Shown piece after piece: positions 1 through 14,875 of a DNA stretch of 64,000 nucleotides. The stretch lies in contig CM034107.1 in NCBI GenBank assembly GCA_019914945.1, positions 5,642,001 through 5,706,000 on the forward strand, read 5' to 3'. The stretch is from Typha latifolia (taxonomy: Eukaryota; Streptophyta; Magnoliopsida; Poales; Typhaceae). The notes under the pieces are model-generated. The model worked only from the letters and a program-made list of their open reading frames with translations. It had not been told where the DNA came from and did no database searches. The translations under genes and the position numbers were made by a program. Each line of letters starts with the position of its first letter. Position 1 is the first letter of the stretch.

Positions 1-160
1 TTTATCTATTTTTTGCTAAATATTTAGAAAATTTCCTACATTTTAAAATAATATTTAAAATTTTACGTAATTAAAAATAGTTCAATCTGATACGAGCGGT
101 CGATATGGCTAATCAATTTTTTTAATGGTGGATCCCAATTTTGATATCGAATTTTGGAAT
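1..160 (+). repeat. Dispersed AT-rich repeat, copy 1
   Basis: This stretch can be aligned by eye with 2360-2560 and 45345-45490. Shared landmarks are AATATTTA, then AATTTTACNTAATTAAAAA, then a short segment around GCGRYCGATA. The copies differ in length and by many substitutions, so it is an old dispersed family whose class I cannot name. It lies in the AUG7 intron that precedes the first exon visible here. The rest of 161-827 shows nothing beyond ordinary intron sequence. Confidence 0.55.
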
Positions 161-827
161 CTTAAGTAGTATCTACTTAGTCAACTGACTTAATACATTC
201 ACTAGCCAATAATCTATATGATTAGATATTTGAGTCACATAAAATGTACATGTTAAACTACATTGAATCGGAATTTATATGTATCCCGCTGAGCTATAAC
301 ATGGATATGGGCACTTGATTGAGGGCACTGAGATTGCCAATTCGGTGGCACATTAAACTTGATACCTAAAGAGGACTGTTGTTATATTTGTTCTAACTAG
401 ATAGTATTAATCTCTAGAAGCATGTAAAAGGATACTATGGGCCCGGTTCTGTGCGTGCTTCAAACAATTTTGTCTTCTCCATATTACCATATCTCTAGAG
501 TCAATAATTTTCTATGAGGAGCTACTGAGCTCGATATGCGCAATAATGCAGATAAAAGAGTACAGTTGGGAATAGAGTTTGGAATAGATGGATTCTTATT
601 TGACTAAAGCAGTAGAATAGAGAATCCTTTTGATTCCAAGTTTTCCTGATGATAACATAAGATCTTTCGAATATTAAAGTGCAATATATGGGAAATTTTT
701 GCAGCTATTCTCAAACTTAATGGCCCCATAATTATTAAAAGTTGAAAACATATGAATTACATTGTTTGCACTTGAAGGCACTATCACATTCTCTTGAGCT
801 TCTATGATGTTAATGTCCTGATTTTAG

Positions 828-6284
<5,457 letters not shown>

Positions 6285-6566
6285 TTTTATATAAGAGGAT
6301 GATCCGGAGGGAAGAAGGATGGATGTATTAAACGACCTCCTCTTTCATGTTATTTCATGTATACCTGTACGAGTTATTTTCAATTTTTCAGAAGTAAAAA
6401 AAACTTTTTCTCCTTTTATTCATGTAGTGAGTGCCTTTGATTTTGGAAGCTGTCTATTGGCCTGCAATTGTTGATTGTTGCAAATTAAGTTGTAGTTTCT
6501 TTCTTGGCCACTATTTACTGTCTTCTTCTTTGATATGTAGTAAAATATTAGAAGAATATCTAAATC

Positions 6567-7035
6567 TTGGGCCTCGTTTACTTGTGGAAAAGGTCAATAC
6601 TAGTATAACTATTTAACTTTTTATATTAATTATTCTAGCTCCCCTTTATTTTAATTAAGAATAATTTTTTTCTTATTCTAGATTACAATTTTTTATTGTA
6701 GAATAATAACTTTAGTTATATTCTAAAATACGAATATTATTCATCAAACTTATATTACACACTAATCTAATTACTAATTTACTTTTGAATGCTTATCCTA
6801 TCATTTTACTTCATATTAAATTAAAGAGAATTTATGATAATTTTATAAAAAAAATAAAACATATTTTATTTCATCATTTTTTCTATCACATTGAAAGTAA
6901 TTATCGTACTTTTAATTTAGAATACAAGTGAACATATGAACAGTTATTCTTAAAATAAAAATTTTATTTTGAGAATAACATATAGAAATATTTATTCTAG
7001 AATTAATCTTATTTTTAAAGTAAATAAAGTCCTAG
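6567..7035. mobile_element. MITE-like AT-rich element, copy A
   Basis: The left end near GGGCCTCGTTTACTTGTGG and the inverted right end near AAAGTAAATAAAGTCC form imperfect terminal inverted repeats of about 15-20 bp. The inner right part (TTCTAGAATTAATCTTATTTTT) resembles, in inverse, the left end of the element at 40452. No convincing target duplication was seen. It lies 280 bp after the AUG7 stop codon, beyond a short AUG7 3' UTR. Confidence 0.35.
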
Positions 7036-8880
7036 TGTTTAGTTGTATAGTAGTATAGTGTATAATAATTAGTTTTGATATCATATAAATTTGAAATGAT
7101 AATTTGGCAAATGATTAAAATATTTTTTATAATAAATTTGATGAGGAGAGAAGAGAAAGAGGAAAGTGAGATTTTTTTAGGGTAAAATAATAACTGAATT
7201 TATTTTTTAAATTAGATGGAAGAGGAGAGGAAAGAGAAGTAGGTTTGTTTTTGAGAAAATGAGGGCAGGGATTTAATTAGAGTATATTAAATAGAAAATT
7301 AAGAAGTACAAGAAGAAATAAATAAGAGATCAAAAATCGATACTTAGGACAGTAAAATTGCAATTTTCACTGATTTAAGAAAGATTAGGCCTTGAGCAGT
7401 CTTTGCTTCCTACTGAATAATCTTTCTTTAGGGTGTGTTTCATTATAGGGTTGGGTAAGGGTCATCCTTAAGCTTATCTAAAATGATAGCATTTCTCCTG
7501 AGATTACTAATCTTATATTTTAATTTTAGTCTATTATTTGGTTTATACAGGACTATATATGGAATAATTAAAACAAATTATATCATTATCCTGGATAAAA
7601 AAATTAATAATGTCGATTACTATTTTAAATTAATGTTGATCATTTCAAACATAACTTATATCATTAAATATAATTAAATTAAATTATGTTTATTATCAAA
7701 ATTAATCAATATAAATTCAGAATAATAAGAATTAAAACCAAAACTAATAGTAGAATAATGTTAATACAAAATGCTTCATAATAAAAAAATGTATAGCTTT
7801 TTAATATAGCAATACTTTAAATAAATATAAAATATAAAATACTAATAGAAAGATAAATAAAATAAAAATAATATTTAAGTAATTAAGATTGTTAGTTTGT
7901 TATTTATATATATCTAAATATTTAAATTTATTAGTATTTATATAAGGAAAATATAGTAATAAGATTTTTGTCCCAACACTTAGGATGTATCGTTAATCTT
8001 TTAGATAGGATGATATATTCCCTCTTTGGCGATATGCGATCTGAACTTTTAGTCTTATTTACTATTTTCGTATAAAATATGAGATTATATAGGGCCCATG
8101 AGCTAACTAATCAAACCCCATCTTTATATCTACTACACAAACCCTTAAGTTAGGATTGATAGATTGTATAACAATAATTTATGTTGCACAGTTTGCCGAG
8201 AGTCAACGAGTCCAAGACAAGCCAGTAAAGCAAGTGTAAGCTTTTTAGTTGTTGATGGAGAATGTTAAAACGGAAGAGTCGACAAAGAGGTAGATTATCA
8301 ATTCATCTATCAAATGAAAAATAACTCCAATGACTACTGTTAATGTGTTTAATAATACCAACTTCTACGTAGACACCATGCTAGAAGATAATGAGGTTGT
8401 TGGATGAAGATTCATATAAAGGATTCTTTTTTTTACTGTAGAAAATCGAAACAATATCTTTCCAAGGAGAATGATAATCAAATTGTAATAATTTTCACCA
8501 CCATTTACAAAGATGAAATATATTCATTGATCAAAGATAAAGAACACCAAGGCCTCCACGGTTTTTAGGTTTACACACTATCTTTTAGTTGGCAAGGCAA
8601 CAAAATCTACACTAAGAACTTTTGCATTTTTTTTAGAAAGAATGCCTCTTTTTAAATTTATCAATTAATAACATCCAATTAGAATGAAGAAGGGCCCAAT
8701 TTTTATAGGAAGATTCAAGTAAATAAGGGATCAAACTCTACAACTAAATTATTGAAACCCTTATGTGCTTACAAAATTCTTTGGAGGATACTCACTAGAT
8801 TAGACCTACCTAGCGAAGCAATTTTTTGCATACCATGGCATGCTCGACCACTAGAAAGTCCAGCTTGCATCATTTTACTT
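7036..8880. other. AT-rich intergenic DNA, no gene seen
   Basis: Very AT-rich sequence without a credible coding region. A weak inverted pair (GGGTGTGTTTCATTA near 7433 and TAATCAAACCCC near 8110) could mark another small DNA element of about 690 bp, but no target duplication supports it. From 8190 to 8880 the sequence is less AT-rich and may belong to the same degraded retroelement as the gag-like stretch that follows. Confidence 0.4.
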
Positions 8881-9240
8881 GGAGGGCATAGCGATTAAGT
8901 GCTACTAGTCTGCAAAGCAGACTCGACCATTCGAGTCTTAGCAAGCTTTCGTCAACGCGATCTGTGCTTGATTCATTTTGACCTACTACAAAGACTTCCA
9001 GACAATGTTGACTAAGCTAACTCAGTCAACAACAATTTGTGTTTATTAAGAGGAGCTTGAAGGGATCTACAATCGGGTCACTAAATAGTCAAACTCAGCC
9101 ATAAAGAGCACATTTTGGCCTTAAAGAGCACATTCACTAGTGGGCTCAAATCTGACATTCAAGATAAAGTCAAGGCCTTGAGGCCCACTAATTCTAAGAA
9201 GCTTAATGGAGTCCAAATTGGATAAGTTGAACTAGATCTA
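8880..9240 (+). pseudogene. Ty3/gypsy gag-like remnant
   Basis: Read across frames with several stops, this stretch resembles part of a gypsy capsid region: a segment like ILTYYKDFQTMLTKLTQST followed by EELEGIYNRV and then FTSGLKSDIQDKVKALRPTN. The last phrase resembles the common GLK-DI---V---RP pattern of plant gag proteins. There are at least four in-frame stops or frame changes, so it cannot make a protein. The call rests only on my recognition of the pattern; a translated search against retroelement gag domains would settle it. Confidence 0.35.
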
Positions 9241-9506
9241 TAAGGAACAGAGAGGGTGTACCTACCTTGCTCCAGCCCGCACAAATGGCCCAATAGAACT
9301 AACAGTAGATCATGCATCGTTTTATGCCAAATAATTTTCAAGATCATAGGAAGAAGGTGATGATTATCTTATCCCTAGTCACATGTGCAAATATTTGTCG
9401 GCTCATATTATATTGTTAGGTAATCTTAAAGAAGAACCCGAGTTCTCCGACTAGCACAATAGCTATAAGAGTACAAATACGTGAATATAGTCACCTTGAG
9501 CATATA

Positions 9507-9860
9507 AGGTGTTAGAACCATGGTGGATTGATACAATCCCAACTATGAGAGTCAAATTGAGCTTAGTTAATTAGTTTTGTTTATTACTTTTAAATTAAAT
9601 TAAAGTAGATAATCTGCGTATGTAAGCCTAGTGAGGCGAGTTGGATTTGATCCACTGGGACTCTACTCCTATAAAAAGGACTAATCATGGTTTATTTATC
9701 ATCATTGAATGAACCTTAGTTTAGTAAATTTCTTATCTTGCTTTTAGTATTTAGCCATAGCCGTTTATTTTTCCTAGGAGTATATTTAACTTAGAATCCT
9801 AATTTTCTTTCTCCAAACACTAGCCACCATCTACCTTCATGAGTCATCCATTTATACGTC
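9507..9860 (+). repeat. Possible LTR fragment with TATA box
   Basis: The sequence begins TGTTAGAACCATGG, has a TATA-like CTCCTATAAAAAGGAC at about 9667 and a pyrimidine-rich stretch after about 9800. This order is usual for a plant LTR promoter and leader. No matching second LTR or target duplication was found, and the 3' limit is a guess. From 9860 to 10127 nothing is recognised. Confidence 0.3.
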
Positions 9861-10127
9861 TGACCTCCACCATCGCACTATCGTTCACCACCCACGGACG
9901 ACCACCTCAACGTTAATTTTTCCATTTCCATCCAATTTCATATCTTTTCAGCCTAATCTTAGAATTATTTTTTTCTAAAGCTATTAGATCCAAACTCACA
10001 AGGCTACCACAAAATATTTTAGGTTTTTTTTTCTACAAATGGATCTATCCATATCTGGTTTATAATATGTACCCAACTATAATATAACTCAAAATCCTCT
10101 AGTTTTTTGTTATTATATCCTTATAAA

Positions 10128-10670
10128 TTTAATCATAGTTTTAGAAATTTTGTAAAGCTAATTTATAATTTGGTGTGATATTTAGATGTGACATTTAGAA
10201 AAATCTCAAGAAGGATTTGCATAATTTGATGTAATATTTTTTTTAATGGAGGTTAGCCTTTGTCCAATCTTTCTAAAAGAGAAAGATTCATGTTTACTAA
10301 CAAGCAAGCCTGACTATAACTAAAGATAGACTTTATCGTTGGGCCCAACCCACATAGGCACAGCTTGAACCACCTCAAGTTTAACCTGGCTAAGCAATTT
10401 AATAATAGTTTTAGAAAATTTTTAAAGCTTACTTATGATTAGTGTGATATTTAGATTTAACATTTAGAAAAATCTCAAGAAGGATTTGCATAATTCAATG
10501 TAATATATTTTAAAGAACGTTACTCTTTGTCCAATCTTTTTGGAAAGAAAGATTAGCCTTTATTAACTAGCAAGCATGATTATAACTAAAGCTAGACTTG
10601 ATCTTGGGACCGACCCGCACAAGCATGACTTAAACCATCCCAAGTTTAACTAGACAAAGCTCAGCACGAG
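10128..10670. repeat. Tandem duplication of about 269 bp
   Basis: Two diverged head-to-tail copies, about 10128-10397 and 10398-10670. The shared phrase ACATTTAGAAAAATCTCAAG occurs at 10191 and again 269 bp later, followed in both copies by AAGGATTTGCATAATT and a GGGCC-type segment. The copies differ by small indels. No coding capacity is seen. Confidence 0.75.
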
Positions 10671-11619
10671 CTCGAAATAATTATGGGCGGCACAAGCTAA
10701 ACTTTTGGCCACCCAGCCAACATATTACACCCAAAATCAATTCATATGGTTTTTAGTCCCACATCGAATATTTAATTTATTATATATCACTATATAATTA
10801 TGTTCCATAAAAGTCAAGTAAAAATGTGTTTGTGGGAGGCCCATTATGATCAATCTGTTATGATATTTTATTTTTCCATAACCCGGCACGTTGAGCCAGA
10901 GTTCAGCTCAATATCTCACAGGCTAATGGATAGTAATAGGCTATAGTACTTCAACCAAGCATAAACCTTGCCCGGCTCGAATGATTAGTGGGCCTAGGCT
11001 GTGAAGAAAGGCTTAAGCCCATTTAACTAAAATAGATCGATCACCGAATTATTCTCTAAATAAAGATAAAAAAATGTGAGGCCTTGTTGCCTCAGTTCCC
11101 AACTAGATATGATCATAAAAGTAACATAATATATTATATTATGCCTATCCATATATTCAATCTTATTTTATTCATGTCAATTTGACAAAAAAAACTAAGA
11201 GGAGGATTTAATCTAATCAAGTCAATTGTTACCATTCTTGTGATTGTCAACCATTTAAAAACATTTTTTCCAAATATTTAGACTCCAAACTCTAAATATT
11301 AATTTTTTTATTCTTAGAATTAGACACAATGGATAGCCCAAGATTGTGCACTTAGCCTATCCATTAGTCTCGGCTTGTCCATTCGCCTGCAATTTGCCTC
11401 CCTAGTAACATTGTCATGGACTGGACCAGGTAAGAATACTTGAACCCGGATCTAGTCCAACACTAGTCCACTAATGAGCTAGGCTAGGTCTTGTTTAAGA
11501 CTAAGCCAATTTTATTTTGGCAAAGGCAAATCTAACCCAGTCTATGAGCATCCCTACTTATATCTGATATGATCGAAGCCTAGCCAGGTCACCTCACGGG
11601 GTAGATTGGATTTGTTGGG
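10671..11619. other. Repeat-derived intergenic DNA, no gene seen
   Basis: Contains phrases typical of degraded plant repeats (CCCACATCGAATATTTAATT near 10770; several GGCCTAGGC- and GGCTTAAGCCC-like words), but no open frame with a recognisable domain and no clear element ends. Confidence 0.4.
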
Positions 11620-11960
11620 TCAAACCTATTTATCATAGTATTAGTTATTTACTATTTTTAATAAATTTCTAGCATCGAGGTTGTGTGATCAAATCCTTAG
11701 CCAACAACGTCCGGATGGCAGAACTTCATAGTAGTCTTTATCAAGGAATTTGAATGCCTGGCCAACAGCTATCGGATGTCACAATCCAAGAGTAGTAAAA
11801 TATTGAAGTGTTTGAATGCCAAATAGCGTTCGAATGCCCCAACTCGAAAGCAATCTTCGCTAAGGCATTTGAATACCCATCCAATGACGTTCGCACACCC
11901 AATGTCGAGGTCATTGTGTTATGATTATTTTGAATTATTTTGAATCTTTGTTGGCCTCTA
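11620..11960. repeat. Dispersed LTR-like repeat with degenerate 60-bp units
   Basis: The left part (GGATTTGTTGGGTCAAACC to TTTACTATTTTT) matches 51306-51360 by eye, so this is a dispersed family. From about 11698 to 11910 there are four degenerate units of roughly 60 bp, each with a phrase like GCATTTGAATGCC, then CCAA, then CGTTCGAATGCC. The same vocabulary appears near 51385-51405 and at the extreme right end of the window (63950-64000). Confidence 0.5.
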
Positions 11961-12685
11961 AAATTGTGGAATGCAGCCATTTTCGGAATTAGTAAAGATC
12001 TTGTCCTTTGCCTACCTTCTTCCTCTCCTAGCCTCCTCCTCTACCCTCTTGATCTCCTTCCCTCTCGTTTCTTCGATCCAAGGCCGACATTGTCAAGCCA
12101 AAGCCATTCTCTTCCTTCTCATTGCTGATCCCTCTAGTCCAATAGGTCCGACCATCTTCATCCCCTTCTCTCAAATCTTAGCTGCTAGCTCCTCCTTCAT
12201 TTATTGATCTCCTTTATTTTAGGCCAACCATCTTTTTCCCCTTTGTCCTTTCTAAATCACATATTTACCTTATGTATCATCTCCATTATCTCTTCTGCTC
12301 TTAGTAGGATGGTTGATAGAAAGCACAGTGATACATGAAATGTATGTAATGCGAATATATCTTACTCACTATGCAATTAATAGTTATATGTTATATCAAT
12401 GTATATCAATCAATATATGCACAGGGTAGATATATGTTATATAAAAGTAATCAATTGCTATATGGGATCGATACTTATGTGTTATGTCAAAGTAATCAAT
12501 TGCTATATGTGATGAGTAATATATATTATATCAATTTTTATTAATTGTTATATACAATGGTTAGTTATATGTTATATCAATTTTTATCAATTGCTATACA
12601 TTATTTTGCTTGCCAATCTATGTATTATCCCTATGTACTTTCTATCAACTAGATTAGTGCACCAATTTGGATGAATGATTTATAT
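11961..12685. other. Pyrimidine-rich then AT-rich DNA, no gene seen
   Basis: CT-rich sequence (11990-12290) that gives open frames only through low complexity. From 12330 to 12610 there are degenerate repeats of TATGTTATATCAA / TCAATTGCTATA-type phrases spaced about 60-70 bp apart. No domain is recognised. Confidence 0.4.
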
Positions 12686-12694
12686 ATTCTTATA

Positions 12695-12812
12695 GGGAAA
12701 TTTGTATATAATACCCTGCCTTTTAGCTAAATTTGTAGTTACACCTTACGTTTTCACTATTTGTAGATCAAGTCCTATGATTCAATTAATATTTATAGAA
12801 AATATCCTGCTG
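12695..12812 (+). repeat. MULE-1 left terminal inverted repeat
   Basis: About 118 bp aligns in reverse complement with 22213-22330 at high identity, including CCTTTTAGCTAAATTTG, TTTTCACTATTTG and CCTATGATTCAATTAATATT. Similarity weakens inside, though a shared ACAAAAATACCCT-like phrase (about 12875 and 22140) hints at an originally longer repeat. Confidence 0.88.
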
Positions 12813-12927
12813 TTAGTTCTGTTAGCTTAACTTAACCAAACCCCACGGTTAAGTTAACTATACGAATATGATTACCAAAATACCCTCATCTAAGTTACCC
12901 AACATATACACAATTTAACCCAAACCT

Positions 12928-12985
12928 AACCCAACCTAACCCAGCCTAACCTAACCTAACCTAACCTAACCTAACCTAACCTAAC
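12928..12985. repeat. (CCTAA)n microsatellite near the MULE-1 end
   Basis: About ten CCTAA units, partly CCCAA, just inside the left terminal repeat. It resembles the five-base TTAGG repeat but not the plant telomere unit TTTAGGG, and it is short and internal to a transposon. Confidence 0.8.
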
Positions 12986-13244
12986 CAAACTCCAACAAAT
13001 ACCCAAATCTATCTCAGATTTCAGAAAACCCTCAATGCGATCATTGTTGATGGTGGATCTCTGGCAGCTCTTCTCAATCGTAGTATGTTGTGCTATCTTC
13101 TTATCGGTTGTCTAGTTGCCCACTCTCCACTGAAGTTGGTGATGCTCTCTCTCCTGGCTAAGTCTCTGGCTAGTCGTATCTTTTCACAGAGGTGAAGGTT
13201 AGTAATGGGAGGGTTTATTGTCTTCCTCGCTAGATTTAGAAAAA

Positions 13245-13720
13245 GTAATATTGTAAAGCATTTGGTCTTATACTGCACAAATAGAGAAAAGTAATATTGT
13301 AAAGCATTTGGTCTTATACTGCACAAATAGAGAAAAGTAATATTGTAAAGCATCTTTCCTACTGTGTTTCTTATATGGTCTCTATATACTACATTTAAGG
13401 ATGACATATTTTCTGCTATCAAATTATAGAGCATTTGGTCTTATATGATCCTTTTATTAATTGTATTTCTTGTATGATCCCCATAAAGTAATTAAATATT
13501 TGTTTCTGTTATCTCTATAGTTTATATACAGTAAATAGTTTGTTAATTGTATTTCATATGTGTCCCTCTACAAAAGTTTGTTAATTGTATTTCTTATATG
13601 ATCCCCATAGAATAATTAAATATTTGTTTTTGTTAAATATTTTTTTGTGGTCCCTATAAAGTAAAGTAGTTTGTTAATTGTATTTCATGTATGGTCCCAA
13701 TATAACACAATAAATTATTC
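13245..13720. repeat. Tandem repeats in the MULE-1 leader (46-bp units, then degenerate units)
   Basis: GTAATATTGTAAAGCAT recurs at 13245, 13291 and 13337, a 46-bp period with about 2.4 nearly identical copies. From 13440 to 13720 four degenerate units of TTAATTGTATTTCNTRTATGRTCCC recur. The tract lies between the left end and the transposase gene and may be transposon leader or promoter sequence. Confidence 0.7.
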
Positions 13721-14189
13721 TCTTACTATTAATCAATTTGTTTATTCTTGGTCATGGGTTTCATTTTAGATAGAACATGATGTTTCGACAATACGGCTCC
13801 ACTATGGCGGATTATAGAAGATAAATCGAAGTACTTTACAATCTAAATATGTTAATGGGAGACAAATGACATTCACTATAGAGTGAGAATACATAAATTT
13901 CATAGATCTGTTGGATTATATTTTTGATCAAACAAAGATGGATAGGCAAGTTGCCTTACGTATATGTTATAGGAGACTGGGTCCAAAGGAAGCATATAAT
14001 ACTGTATTTTTAAATCATGATGTTCTTAGAATGATTGATTTATGTAAATCTGAAGATCATATTTGTTAGGTTTTTATTTGTTGGCAATTGTGTACAAAAT
14101 ATTCTAAGTATATTTTTTCATGTATATGAGCTTTACACAAGTCTAGAATATCTCTGGTTTGAAGAATTGCAAGATTATTGGAGAAAAGC

Positions 14190-14640
14190 CGTCGAGTTCA
14201 CACCGCGTTCACAAACGCGTTCGAACGCGAAATCTGCGTTCACAAAGACGTTCGAACGCGGTGCGTTCACAAACGCGTTCGAACGCGAAATCTGCGTTCA
14301 CAAAGACAGAGAGCCGCGTTCACAAACGCGTTCGAACGCGGTGCGTTCACAAACGCGTTCGAACGCGGTGCGTTCACAAACGCGTTCGAACGCGGTGCGT
14401 TCACAAACGAGTTCGAACGCGAAATCTGCGTTCACACAGACAAAGAGCCGCATTCACAAACGCGTTCGAACGAGAAATCTGCGTTTACACAGACAGAGAG
14501 CCGCGTTCACAAATGTGTTCGAATGCGGGTACTGCGTTCACATAGACCGAGAGCTGCGTTCACAAACGCGTTCGAACGCAACCTGAAGAATTCAAGCTGT
14601 CGCGTTCGAACGCACTCGAGCCCGTTCGAACGCACCAACA
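14190..14640. repeat. CpG-rich GCGTTCGAACGC palindrome array
   Basis: More than ten copies of a unit based on GTTCACAAACGCGTTCGAAC, some spaced 27 bp apart, some separated by a longer AAATCTGCGTTCACA...AGAGCC spacer. GCGTTCGAACGC is a perfect 12-bp palindrome. The array is far richer in CpG than its surroundings and most CpGs are intact. It lies in the U3 half of the solo LTR. All forward frames stay open across the array because the units contain no stop words and one spacing is a multiple of three. Confidence 0.9.
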
Positions 14641-14660
14641 AAGTTTAAGAATATTGGACT

Positions 14661-14875
14661 TTCGTGAGTATGGATAAGATTAGGATTTGGCTCTATCTTG
14701 AAGATCGTGAGTACGGATAAGATTTGGATTTGGCTCTATCTTGAAGATCGTGAGTACGGATAAGATTTGGATTTGGCTCTATCTTGAAGATCGTGAGTAC
14801 AGATAAGATTTGGATTTGGCTCTATCTTGAAGATCGTGAGTACGGATAAGATTTGGATTTGGCTCTATCTTAGAG
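14661..14875. repeat. 43-bp tandem repeat, five units
   Basis: CGTGAGTA starts at 14663, 14706, 14749, 14792 and 14835, a strict 43-bp period. Units are nearly identical (…GGATAAGATTTGGATTTGGC…). A TATA-like ATATATAAGG follows at about 14881, so the units sit just upstream of the presumed LTR promoter and could act as repeated enhancers. Confidence 0.9.

Noticed and set aside
12928..12985. Telomere-like array
   Set aside because: Unit is CCTAA, not CCCTAAA, and is short and internal to a transposon end region.
14035..14648. Three overlapping open frames with RSQTRSNAV / VHKRVRTRC / AFTNAFERG repeats
   Set aside because: They are translations of the same 27-bp-type palindrome array in an LTR. 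The unit lacks stop words in all frames, so openness carries no coding meaning.
14661..14875. CRISPR-like regular repeats
   Set aside because: Units are directly adjacent with no variable spacers, and this is a plant nuclear window; it is a tandem repeat in an LTR.
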